From Dichomitus squalens LYAD-421 SS1 (taxonomy: Eukaryota; Basidiomycota; Agaricomycetes; Polyporales; Polyporaceae): 64,000 bases of DNA. Position numbers and translations under genes: made by a program. Under the pieces are notes generated by a model. It was given only the letters and a program-made list of their open reading frames with translations. It was not told where the DNA came from and did not search any database. Positions 42,801-54,812 of the stretch are shown in pieces (positions within the stretch are counted from its first letter, which is position 1; the number at the start of each line of letters is the position of its first letter). The stretch spans positions 300,321 through 364,320 of the forward strand of contig NW_006766897.1 of assembly GCF_000275845.1 (NCBI RefSeq). The letters run 5' to 3'.

Positions 42801-44788
42801 CGACCGATTACGTTTGTTGACTCGTAGGATACCGACCACAAGCTTACCAGCCGCGAGAAGCGGGGGAAGCGAGGCCTGAGGGAGATAGGGAGCGAAAAGC
42901 GACTTGCGTTGGGGTTGGCTAGACTGCTGTTGAAGCTGAGACTGGAACTGCTGCTGTTGCTGCTGAAGGAGGTTGATGCCACCCAGACCGAGGCCCATCA
43001 TGTTGGCCGCCATCATATTCGGAAGCATGTTCGGGAAGCTGAAGGACATGGCCTTCTGGTGGTGACCGCCAGCAGCCGCACGGAACTGCTGCAGACTCTG
43101 GAGCTGAGCTTGAGCCTGAGCGAGGTCGGCTGCGAAGTTGCCGCCTCCCTGGAGGTTGTTCAAACCACCATCTGCGCACATGTCAGCGCCTCACTCATCT
43201 GCCAGAATCATCAACCACTCACTGATACGCCAGCTGGAATCGGAGCGAGAGTGGCCAGAGCCGCCAAGGCCAACAGGAGGCGCGAAGCCATCGTCAAAGC
43301 CGTCTGCGCTGTGAGAGAAGCCGAGAGCAGCCAAGCTGGGCTGACCGCTTGTCTTGTTAAGGACATTGACGCTGTGACGTCTTCCGTGCCCACGAGGAAC
43401 AGACGATGACTGTCCATCGAGACCCATACCCAAGCCGCCAAGACTCCCGAACTGGCCCATGGCGGTCTGTGGACCACCAAAGGCACCGAGGCCCGCATTC
43501 ATCGACGGGACGGCAGTGCTGTGGACACGACGGTGTACGTTGCGGCCAGGCGCGAGACCACTCGTCTGGAAGGAGAGCACCTGGTTTGAGGCGAGCTGCT
43601 GCTGATAGAGGGCTTGTTGCTGCTGCTGCAACGCCTCAATCTGGCTCTGAATAGCGATCTGATACGACAACTAATTGGCATATAGACACAAGACATGCAG
43701 CCAGACCAAGCACACACCTGCTCTGCCATAATCCCAGAGATGTCCCCACGCTCGTCGGGCTTCCTGTGGCCATCCTCAAGGTTCCCGAAGTTGTTGTTCT
43801 GGTTCTGCTGGGGGAACTGGAACCCTACGTCCTCCTCGTTGATTGGAGGGCCCATCGTGAGGTTCGAGCTAGGACGTCTGCGCGCTCCGAACATGAAGTT
43901 GGGCGCGAGTTGTGGGCGGCCGGTCGGACCAACGATGTCTCCCTGATCTTGCTGCTGTTGAGCAGCAAGGGCTTGGAAGCGAGGTGGATTGAAGCTCTGT
44001 GACAGCGAACGGCGCTGGTGCCCAGTCTGGTAAGCATTCTCTGGGATCTCTCCCTCTTCGATGATCGTCGTTCCCTGTCCGTCCTCCACATCCTCCATCA
44101 TCGAGCCGAGGTTCGGGGAATAACCCAGCCCGCCGCTGAGCGACGACGCACCCAGCGAGGCCGCCTTACGGTGACGCGGGGGCTGTTCGTGGCCGGAGCT
44201 GGGGAAGGCTTGCGCCCCGGGCTGAAACACGGGGGCGTTCACGGGAAGGTTAGAAGCCGCGGCGAGGGACTGGAGACTACCCTGCTGGCTGGGAGGGGAG
44301 GTCGTCTTGAGGTCCGCGATAACGCGCTGGAGCGACGAGAGCGCATCGCTGCTCTCGCTCGTCGCGGGCGGGACGGGGGAGGGCTGTTTCGGCCTGTTTC
44401 CCCCGCCTTGACCACGGTTACCCTGCGAGGTCGACTGGCCCTTCTTGTGTCCTCCACCCTGCTGCCCTCCACCGCGGCCCGACTGCGACTTGCCGCGCTG
44501 CCTGCCGTCGCCGCTGTTGTTGTTCTTGCGGGTGTTGGCAGACTCGGAGCCTGAGTCTGCGGCGCCCTGGGCGTTGCTGGGCTTCCTGCTGCTCGGATTG
44601 CTCGACCGTGAGGAGGGCCGAGCGCTGCCCGCGCCTGCGCCGACAGAGGTCGAGCGAGAAGTAGGGCCGTTCTTCTTGGGGGCTGGTTTGTTGCCGCCCT
44701 GTTGAACAGAGCCGTTAGACGGCTGCTGCTTCTTGTCGTCTTTCTTGGGCAGCGTCTGCTGTGTCTGGGGGGTGATTTCGTCCGTCAT
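39890..44788 (-). CDS. SSD1: Ssd1 family RNA-binding protein (RNase II/Dis3L2-like)
   Basis: A large cytoplasmic mRNA-binding regulator of cell-wall protein translation. The N-terminal third is disordered and rich in Gln/Asn/Gly/Ser ([19 protein letters not shown], a coiled [37 protein letters not shown]). Cold-shock/S1-like domains follow ([53 protein letters not shown]). The RNB domain contains [54 protein letters not shown] and [20 protein letters not shown]. All four aspartates of the RNase II active site (D-x6-D-x-D-D) appear present, unlike budding-yeast Ssd1, which is described as catalytically dead. The C-terminus ends [17 protein letters not shown]. Exons span nearly 5 kb with several short introns, so interior boundaries are approximate. 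A separate Dis3L2 function is an alternative reading. Confidence 0.92.
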
Positions 44789-45323
44789 ATCGTTCGTAAC
44801 GTGATGTACGCGTTGTAGGTTATTTCAGTTATTATGCGATGTTTTGTGGGTTGTGCTGTTTTCTGTAGGAAAGTTGGCGAAAGGTGACGAAGACTGGTGG
44901 TGGATGAGGATGGCGAGGAGGAATCACGGTAAAATGAGATCTTACACGAAGTTGGGTAGTAATTCGTAAACGTAGGCTTTGCCCTGTAGGGCGAGTGGGA
45001 GTTTATTGGAGTGGTTGCCTGGGTAGGCGTGGAAGGGGATGTTTATCGTCGCAAGGGGGAGGCAGACTCGTCAATGAGAGCTATAAGGTCTCGCGAGGCG
45101 GCTATACTCGGTTCCCACGGCCCTTAGTCACTGATACGCACCGCTGTGCGGAGTTCGCTGGCTCTATTTTCCTCAGACATGCGCCCACTCGCAACAATAA
45201 GAGGTGCTAGCGTGCTCAGATTCAGGCGTCATATGCCACGTATCACACACGGACCACGATCTACAGGAATAGGTTGTCAAAGCAGAGTACAATATTCTAC
45301 GCAAGCGTTCTAGAATAGCAGCT
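44789..45323. promoter_or_regulatory. SSD1 upstream region and IDH2 3' region
   Basis: 535 bp between the SSD1 start and the IDH2 stop, both on the reverse strand. It is AT-richer than coding DNA and should hold the SSD1 promoter. No further ORF of interest. Confidence 0.45.
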
Positions 45324-47157
<1,834 letters not shown>

Positions 47158-47467
47158 TTTTGCAGGAGTCGGGAGACGACGGAGGAGGGAGGAGGTAAAG
47201 CCGAAACTCGAGCAGGGCTGAAATCATTGCGGCGCACGTGAGGCATGATGTACTTCCACGTGGCGCCCATCAGTCTTCCTGGCTTGTCCCGACAGCTTTC
47301 CGTGCCGATGCTTTCCGTCCCTGTGCTCAGGCTACCCGCGGCGCTCAGGCGCACCATCCGCGCAGAATTCTACAAAGTCCGGGGTTCCAGATCTACTACA
47401 GCATACACGAACGAGATATGATACAGGGCGTACGAACGTGAGAGTAAGCAAGTGTATATCGTGGGTA
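47158..47467. promoter_or_regulatory. IDH2 promoter and VPS24 3' region
   Basis: 310 bp between the IDH2 start and the VPS24 stop (both reverse). An ORF at 47112-47357 is a shadow. No distinct elements recognised. Confidence 0.4.
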
Positions 47468-48346
47468 TCATCCGCTCAAGAGCCCGTTCAACTGCTGCCG
47501 ATACTGCTCCATCGCCCTCTCCGTCTCCTCGTCCTCCGCCTGGTCCTGTAATGACTGAGATGTCCAGAGTCAATACGCCAAATAGTTTCGCAAGCGGTCT
47601 CGAAATGCTGACCGGAAGCTCTTCCTTGACAGTACCGGCCTGTCCGAGCTTGCCTTCTGTAAGGTCATAGAGAACTTTGTCGACCTCGGCGTCGGCTTCC
47701 TCTTCTAGCTCTTCGTCATCGTCCATTTGGAGAGTATCGTCCAGCATCTCTTCCATGATACCCGCCTAGCCCATGTTCGGTGACGACGGGAGAATGAAGG
47801 GACAAATGGCGAACTCACTTTCGTCATCTCCATGCTCATCTCCCGCATTGCCTGGCTGATCTGAGGCAACTTCACAAGGGCATTGGAAAGCTTCATGATC
47901 TCGGTAGACTTCTGCAACGAGCCCGTGACCTTGATCATAGCTATGCACAGCTATTGAGCACATATGTTGCCTGCACAAACGTCACTAGAAGCGCACCCAT
48001 TTGTTGCTGAAGCTGGTTGCTGATCGATCCTAGTCTGGCTTTGCTGACCGAAAGGCGGTCCATCTGCTTGTGGCTCCTCACAACCTCCTTCGCCATGATT
48101 CTCGCGGACTTGGTGTCGCCCTTCTTGGCGAGCTGCTTCACTGTCTGCTGCGCCTTCTTGGTCGCCGTATCAAGCTAGATAGCATCAACCTGGACACTCA
48201 GCTCCAAGCCTGAGACGGAAACGATGGTGCCGAACCTGCCTCATCTCCCGGTCGATGACCCGTTGCTCGGAGCGCAACATGGCTTGCCATGCCCGAACCT
48301 TCTCCTCAGCGGTTGGTCCATAGATAAAGCGGTTGATGGTCTGCAT
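47468..48346 (-). CDS. VPS24: ESCRT-III subunit Vps24 (CHMP3)
   Basis: An ESCRT-III component that polymerises on endosomes during multivesicular-body formation. The start MQTINRFIYGPTAEEKVRAW is followed by QAMLRSEQRVIDREMRQ, LDTATKKAQQTVKQLAKKGD, SARIMAKEVVRSHKQMDRLS, then VTGSLQKSTEIMKLSNALVK and MREMSMEMTKAGIMEEMLDD. An acidic region (MDDDEELEEEADAEVDKVLY) precedes LTEGKLGQAG. The last exon adds the C-terminal MIM-like helix DQAEDEETERAMEQYRQQLN and ends GLLSG. It is about 220 residues, the normal ESCRT-III length. GSLQKSTE and the M(T)KAGI(M)EEML motif identify CHMP3/Vps24 rather than Vps2. The final splice (donor GGTCAG-type, acceptor TTACAG) is by inspection. Confidence 0.93.
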
Positions 48347-48722
48347 AGGAGATGAAGATAAGTTGAATGGGAGACGAGGAGGGAGTACTGTGCAGAGCCC
48401 GGATATGGATTGTGGCACTGGGCGAGTGGCGCGCAGACGCGGTGCATGTGACTCGCGCGCGCGTGAGTCCTATTAATATTTATCGTCCTCCCTCACGATC
48501 CCGACTACAGTCTCCTAAAGTTGAAACCTCGACCGATTGTGCTAGGATGGCTGACACTGTAGGGCCACACCTCAGCGCTGCCTCCATATAGGTATCCAAT
48601 TCCCTCAGCTCAGCTGAGAACTCATCCTTTTCGTCGCTTTCGCTGGTCGATATAACCCTCGTCACTTGCTCGCTTGGAACTGCTTTCTGTCAGCATATTC
48701 TGGTAGTCGTTCGCTTGTTGTT
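48347..48722. promoter_or_regulatory. Divergent promoter region of VPS24 and the GPI protein gene
   Basis: 376 bp between divergent starts. An AT-rich segment (TTAATATTTAT near 48474-48482) may serve as a TATA-like element for the forward gene. No ORF of interest. Confidence 0.4.
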
Positions 48723-49832
48723 ATGTCTGCTCTTCTGGCTCTGGCAATCCTTTCCGCGCGGGCGCTGGCCGCCCTCACCCCAACCGCTCCTGGTCCTGGT
48801 GACACTTTTGCGGCTGGCTCACCGTGCACGATCAAATGGGACGCCGACACCAGTGGGACGTGGACGAACGTTTCCATCTGTATGTCTCTCTGCGCCTGAA
48901 TGATCGCGCTCTCAAGCTGATGGCCGTGACTACTTAGATCTCATGACGGGTCCCAACAGCAATATGACGCGGCTTGTGACTGTAACCTCTGGTCTTGATG
49001 GCACGGACACAAGTCTCTCTCCGTACAACTGGACCTGTCCTGAGGTCGACCCATACTCCACCATCTACTTCTACCAAGTAAGTCTCGAAGCTATCTTGAG
49101 GAGTCGTCCATGCGGCTGACAGGTTACAGTTCACTAATGGAGATGATGCACAAGACTCCCAGTGGACGACTCGCTTTACGGTACGCTCCGTCAAGTCACG
49201 GCGTCTCATATAGAATGTTTCTGACTTTGGTGTTCAAGATTACCTCAGAATCGGGCGACAGCGTGGAGCCGGAGCATCCTACACAGCCGGACGGCGACTC
49301 CGTGCCTTGGGGCGAAGGCCATGTCTCGTCCGAAGACGACGACGAGTCGCCCAAGCACGGGCATTCCAAATCAACATCCTCCACCAACGACACTCCACAG
49401 AGCGGCACGGACGACCAAGGTGACGGGACCGCCGACATGTCGACTGATGATGACTCTCAAGACGGGCAAAGCAAGCACGTAGAGGATGCATCAACGTCAC
49501 CCTTTGCCAAACCATTTTCCGCTGTTACATCTCTAGGTACTAAGTCCTTGCCATCGCCCAATCTGCCCACCAGACCTCCTAAGAGTGGCAGTATCTCTAA
49601 GGAAGTCTCGTTCCCGACCATCAGCTTGCCTAGAAAGGCACGTCCCCCTATGCAAGTCAGTCCCTCTTCAGTCAGTCCTGCAAGTGGGACCTCGACGCGC
49701 TCGCAGATGGGACCCGGCATATCAAACATGGACAACAGCCTTCAGCTCGCCAGCGCGGGTTCCACCCAGCGAGGTCAGCGATGGAAGGCGACTGCTACAC
49801 TGTATTGGTTGCTTGCTGCTATGTTGCTGTAA
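48723..49832 (+). CDS. GPI-anchored Ser/Thr-rich protein with Kre9/Knh1-like domain
   Basis: A secreted cell-surface protein. Signal peptide MSALLALAILSARALA is followed by the Kre9/Knh1-like N-terminal fold: PTAPGPGDTFAAGSPCTIKW, DADTSGTWTNVSI, DLMTGPNSNMTRLVTVTSGL, TDTSLSPYNWTCPEVDP, then YSTIYFYQ and FTNGDDAQDSQWTTRFTI. This beta-sandwich of about 110 residues is common in basidiomycete surface proteins. Next is a long Ser/Thr/Asp/Pro-rich region, presumably O-glycosylated (DDDESPKHGHSKSTSSTND, SFPTISLPRKARPPMQV). The C-terminus has small residues (LASAGSTQRG) and a hydrophobic end LYWLLAAMLL, fitting a GPI-attachment signal. Three or four introns lie in the first half. Its stop lies only 28 bp from that of the convergent nuclease gene. 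Confidence 0.85.
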
Positions 49833-49860
49833 TCATGTCAGCGACCGTTTTGCCAAAGGA

Positions 49861-51042
49861 TTACATGTCATGGATTTCACCTGGCTGCGATGCATGAACG
49901 ATCGAGTCCATCGCTCGTACGCCCTGTGGCGTGGCCTCTGATGTATCCATGTCTTTCATCGTAAGCAAAAGCGGCGCATGGTCGCTGTGTCCTCTCTCCT
50001 GCGGATCCTCCAGGTAAGTGATGTCCACAACATCCTCCTCCAGATTCCTGTCCACGAGCGCGTAATCCACCCTCGCGCAGTCCGTGCCCGGCGGCTTCCC
50101 CTTAGCAAACCAGCTGTATGCCTTTACACCGGGATACTTTTCCCGAAACACATCCACAACGTTCACCCCTGGGATGAACTGCTCCCTGAACTCCGCCCTC
50201 GCGAGCCCGTGCGGGTACTCCGTGCGCAGCCTGGGGTAGCAGTCCATCTTGGCGAGCGAGATGTTGAAGTCTCTGATCAGCACGACACGTAGCCCGCGCT
50301 GCCGGAGCGCGATGCACTCCTGCATGAGCAGCCGGTTGAACTCGCGCTTGCGCTCGTTGCGCGTCTTCGGGGCTGCCTTTCCCAACGGGTCCCGCCACAT
50401 GAATTCGCTCCCGTTTAGTGCGTAGACGTTCACGAGCGCCCAGCCCGAGTGCATCTCGAGGATAAGCACCCGCCCCTCGGCGTCCCAGTAGACCTCGCGA
50501 ACACACGCCACGGGGCTCGGCTCCCTCACAAATGTCGCGACCCCGAAGTGTCGCTGCCCGCGGGTCGCGTGGTTAAGCGAGTGGTGCATCGTATAGCGGG
50601 GGCCGCCGTCCTCGATAGTATCCGTTGCGCTGCTACCAGTGCCGCCATTAGACTTGGTGGGATTGGGGTGGTCGACGCCGATATTTGCCGCGAACCCCAG
50701 GGCGGTGATCCACTCCTTGTCTGTGTGCCGCGCGCGTACCTCCTGAAGACATACAAAGTCGGGGGAAGCGTGTCGCCGGAAGAGGTCGCGAAGGAGTGTA
50801 GGATTGGATCCAGGTGCGACGCTCGGGGTGACGTTTGCGGCAGCGCGGGCTTTGGCAGTCGAGAGCTGAAGGAAAGGCACGGGCGTCTCGACGTTCCAGG
50901 ACAATATCCTTGTTTGGCTCTCTGTTACGCCGGCTGTGGTGCCTGCGGCTTCGAGACGAGGTTTCGTTGTTGCAGGTTGTTCGCATTGGATGTCATCTCC
51001 ATTTCGAGAGCGTTTCGCCATCGTTCGGTGTGAATCTGACAC
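49861..51042 (-). CDS. ExoIII/APE-type endonuclease-exonuclease-phosphatase family nuclease
   Basis: An intronless gene of 393 residues. The EEP fold is clear: ILSWNVE (Asn50), DFVCLQEVRA (metal-binding Glu101), YALNGSEFMW, the phosphate-binding strand VVLIRDFNISLAKMD (Asp258, Asn260), SWFAKGKPPGT, RVDYALVD and GHSDHAPLLL (Asp354, His355). This is the ExoIII/APE1 subgroup (AP endonuclease, base-excision repair). The nearly invariant Gly of the GDFN motif is Arg257 here (AGA in place of a Gly codon), which could affect metal or substrate binding. The N-terminus is basic (MAKRSRNGDD), compatible with nuclear import. Another fungal AP endonuclease (Apn2-type, with a Grf zinc finger) is unlikely because the C-terminal zinc domain is absent. 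Confidence 0.87.
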   Translation of the reverse strand: MSDSHRTMAKRSRNGDDIQCEQPATTKPRLEAAGTTAGVTESQTRILSWNVETPVPFLQLSTAKARAAANVTPSVAPGSNPTLLRDLFRRHASPDFVCLQEVRARHTDKEWITALGFAANIGVDHPNPTKSNGGTGSSATDTIEDGGPRYTMHHSLNHATRGQRHFGVATFVREPSPVACVREVYWDAEGRVLILEMHSGWALVNVYALNGSEFMWRDPLGKAAPKTRNERKREFNRLLMQECIALRQRGLRVVLIRDFNISLAKMDCYPRLRTEYPHGLARAEFREQFIPGVNVVDVFREKYPGVKAYSWFAKGKPPGTDCARVDYALVDRNLEEDVVDITYLEDPQERGHSDHAPLLLTMKDMDTSEATPQGVRAMDSIVHASQPGEIHDM

Positions 51043-51497
51043 TATGGGTATGAACGCCGAATGTATAAGTACTTGAACTGGTCGACGTGGCTGTTCAGTC
51101 GTTGCTCATAAACGAGAGGATTAGAAGTGCTACTTGCCTGACCAGAAGAACAGTCGAAAACAGTCGATGTTCTGCGAGAGCCTGCCTCTGCGCAGTGACA
51201 GAATGGGACAGGAAGCTGAAGCAAGCAAGGTGGTTATGAAAGGCCTCGGGCGCCGTGTGGGCCGCTCCAGTGTGCTTCATAACAGAGGGCCCTGGGCAAC
51301 TGAATACACGTGGTCACGTATGAGGTCATAGGGAGGACGAGCTCTCTCAGCTCGATGTCCCAGGACATTCCCAGCTTTAGCGCTCGCTGGCAGCCCAAAG
51401 AGCAGCACAACAATCTATAGCAATTATACATCGACATCATGACGTGCAATAGACAGTCTAGCGAGGTCTATACACCACCTGCCATTCACCCCCGCAT
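51043..51497. promoter_or_regulatory. Region between the nuclease gene and the transcription factor gene
   Basis: 455 bp upstream of the nuclease start and downstream of the TF stop, both on the reverse strand. It is AT-richer, with no supported ORF. Confidence 0.4.
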
Positions 51498-54461
51498 CTA
51501 TGACACCGGTCCGCTGCGAATCTGATTGACCAGCGTCTCCCAGTAACTCCAATCCGACCCGTCCACGCTCGGCAACGTTTCGTTCCCAACGACGGGCGAT
51601 ATATTGGTCTGGCTTGTGCCCAGCCATCCGTTCAAGTCGCCTAAGCCGGGTGTCGCCCACGGAAGACTAGCGCCTCCGGATTGGTCGTCCACCGCAGGAC
51701 CGCCGCTGAAGATGTTGCACCACTGGTCCAGTAGCGACTGTGCTGTCTCGTCTTCGCCCACCGGGCTCCCAGAGCCTGACCCCGACTGACTCTCGGACTG
51801 TTGGAGCTGCCTGACTTGCTGGACAGGCGACGGCCGTGAGAGCTGTGAGAAGGTCTGGTTGGGCGAAGAGAGGGGGACAGAAGCGACAGAAGCGAAGGAT
51901 GAAGTGGATGGAGGTACACTCGCGCTCGCATTCTGCGTATGTGACGTAACCGAACCACGAGTGTTCGATTGCGCGAGAGGGCTTGAGACGTACCCAGAAG
52001 GGGAGTCAACCGACATTCTAGGCTCGTCAGGCGTGCCCTCCGGTGTCCTCGCAGACTGCAATGACTTGACCTTCAAGAACTCGATAATCTTGACCTCTCG
52101 ACGCGTGATTTCGTCTACGACTGGCAGCTGTTTGTGCCTGTCTAGGAAATAGTCGAGGAGATCGTGCATCTTGCCTTCCTCCTTGCCCTTGGGATAGAGA
52201 ACGAGGTAAATGCCGGCGATCATCGCCGCCTGGAACTCTCGGTAGGCGCTCGCGACGGGGTCACGGCCTTCCCGAGTAGTGGTCGCAATGTATTCCTGGC
52301 GGATCTGGTGGTCCTTCAGGGCAGACTCGAAGCAGGCATCTCTGGACCGGGAGTACTTGGTACTGTCTAGCTTCCGGAGGAGGTAAGGCCGGTGTAGTGA
52401 AATGCGGACGAACAGGAATTCCGTCACGAGCAGGAAACGCTGCAGGGGTATGTATGTGTGTGAGTGGTCGAGTGAAGTGTCAGGGTCGAGGGAATAATAT
52501 GGTGGAAGATCACGCCTCCATTTAAGGAGGTCATCATCAAGGGCCAGGACGTCCGAGTAATGCCTGGGTGAGTGCACATTTTGAAAGAAGTCGGACATCC
52601 GACCCATGATGTACGCGAGCTGATGCCTAAGAATTAGGAAGGTGGTACGAGTAGGTTGGGAGGTCGGTAGCCCCTTGATTATCGCGCCGCTAGAGGTCTT
52701 CTCGTCCGAATTTGTGGGTGGTCGCGTTGATGTGTAGCTATCGTGGATGGCAACAGGTCTACCAAGGATAAGAGCAATGGAACGGTCGGCGTGATACAGG
52801 TTGGCCCTAAATTGTGACGTATTAGCACTAAGCGTAGGACATGATTAGGTAGACTGACCAAACGCGACGCCTTCTTTCGCACTGGACCGTATCCATTCCC
52901 TGCGGAATGTCAGCTACCTGGTGATGGATCTGCGGAGCATGGCTCACCATATCTGCGCCATCCCTGTGCAGTCCTATCGCTTGAGCCGTTCTCACAGCTG
53001 CTCCCAGTTGACTCCACGATTCGGTCATTCTCCGATCGAGAACCAAGAACCGAGCACTCTATAGTATACGTGAGTGGACAGCTGGTAGCTCTGGCGAGGC
53101 GTACATACCAGCATCCGAGTCAGCACTATTTCAAAGCAATCAGGTTGGATGGCCGCCGTGATCAATAATGCACGACGGGCTAGGATGGAAGTTAGTTGTA
53201 GCAGGCCAACACCAACACGTCAACGCACAGCCCCAGTAGTATCGAGAGCCTGATGTCCTCTTGGTCTGTTCATTACCGCCAATGCTATCTGGTGCCAGCC
53301 TCACGGATATGGCGAGTACCACGAACAATAAAGGGAGGAATCGGATGTTGTTGGGATTACCCAAATTCTGCTCGTTGGCTAAGAGCGAAACGTAGGAAGC
53401 ACGGAATTCGTTTTCCGATATTGGATAACGAGTCCAATTACTGACAATGATGTTAGCATCGGATGCAAACATGAATGTTGATACGTACATCGCGGTGAAG
53501 TAGTGGTCGACTAGGGCGTCCCGCAATTTTCGAGGCGGCAGCTCATTATACATGTTCTGAAGACGGTCCGCGCTGTAACCGCAATCCGTCATGAGACGCT
53601 GCAAGCGTTCGGCAGCGGTGGGTTCCATAGAGGTAATCGTAGGTTTCTGATTGATCTTGTAAAGGTCGGACTGCAGGTTATTGGCGTTCAACGAGGTGCT
53701 GTCGGGGGTACTTTCTGGACCAGGACTTGGCACCATACTTTGCAACTGTGGCCGAATGGCATATATTGTGTGATTGGTGCCATTCCAATACATATATGTA
53801 ATGAACTGACCTGTTCCAAGACAGCAGGGGCAGCTACGAGTCCGGAAGCGCTCTTGCCATACCACCTTCCACTCTCGAAGTAGCCACCACTAGGATCTTC
53901 ATCTTCTACCGGAGAGCGGTTACCATCGTCGGTGGGAGACATGGATCGAAATTTGTCCCCGTCGCAAGCGGGACTGCCATGTCCTTGCGACCAATAGTGA
54001 GGCAAGGCGGTTTCGACGATTTGTTCGAGACGGGCCAACCGGACGTGGATGTCCTGGTCGGTCTTGCCGGGAGTGTATGGCTTGCACAACTCCGGGACCT
54101 TACGCGCGATACACTATGCGGTCGATCAGATCGGGTAGTCTGAATGATGAAGTCCTGGCGGCTCACATGTGAACAGGGGATTTGCCTGTCGCACTAAACA
54201 CGCAGTGAGCAAGACGGCTACCGAGGAATGCTGCGAGATAAGAACCTTCTGTTTCCGGCGGTGACACTCTCCGCATGAGTAGCTGCTTAGGATGACCAAG
54301 TTGAATGGATATAAGACGTTCAATCTGGCAGTGACCGACCTAACGCGCGTCCGTGCTTTCTTGTGAGCACGGCTCGAGTCCAGCTCATCCTCAGACTTGC
54401 GCCTGGTGGGGGTGAAGCCTCCAGTGCCCTCCAGATTGGATCCGGGAGTGCTCTTGGGCAT
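51498..54461 (-). CDS. Zn2Cys6 fungal transcription factor
   Basis: Starts MPKSTPGSNLEGTGGFTPTR, followed by a basic RRKSEDELDSSRAHKKARTR. The binuclear cluster is split by introns: SCGECHRRKQK, then CDRQIPCSHCIARKVPELCK, giving C-x2-C-x6-C-x5-C-x2-C pattern. A heptad-like linker VRLARLEQIVETAL may dimerise. The middle-homology (Fungal_trans) region contains RKLRDALVDHYFTAMNWTRY, RASYVSLLANEQNLG, ESWSQLGAAVRTAQAIGLHR, RRRVWSVY, and later DVLALDDDLLKWRRDLPPYY with FLLVTEFLFVRISLHRPYLL. The C-terminal ~200 residues are Ser/Gln-rich (QVRQLQQSESQSGSGSGSP), a possible activation domain. Several short introns cut the gene. The regulated pathway cannot be inferred because its neighbours are housekeeping genes. 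Confidence 0.9.
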
Positions 54462-54812
54462 GTCGGGGCGGGGACGTGACAGGAAGGCGGGGAGGATGGG
54501 TGGAGGCGGAGAGAAGGAGAAGGAAGGGGAAAAGACAAGGCAAGAGTCAGACTGTGGCTTCCGGCGAAGTCTCTGAAGAGGACCACGTGATAGAACGCCA
54601 GGCGCGTTGGGAGAGATGCGCGCATCGGCTTCGTGAGCTCACGAACCCTCGTCTCCGACCTCCAATCATCTGCGTTCCCCTGAGATTGCTGAGCAGCTCA
54701 CGCTCGAGTCATCATTCGCTGCCATCTGCGCATCTTTGACATCATCCGCCGTCCTCGCCTTGCACTTCGCCCCAGCCACCGGCATCGGACCGCATTAGCC
54801 CAGTCTAGCCCC
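54462..54812. promoter_or_regulatory. Divergent promoter region of the TF and MED17
   Basis: 351 bp between divergent start codons, with purine-rich strand asymmetry near 54480-54545. No element recognised with confidence. Confidence 0.4.

Noticed and set aside
44018..44554. Forward ORF of 178 codons opposite the SSD1 N-terminus
   Set aside because: Shadow of the low-complexity SSD1 exon; Leu/Arg/Gly-rich with no motif.
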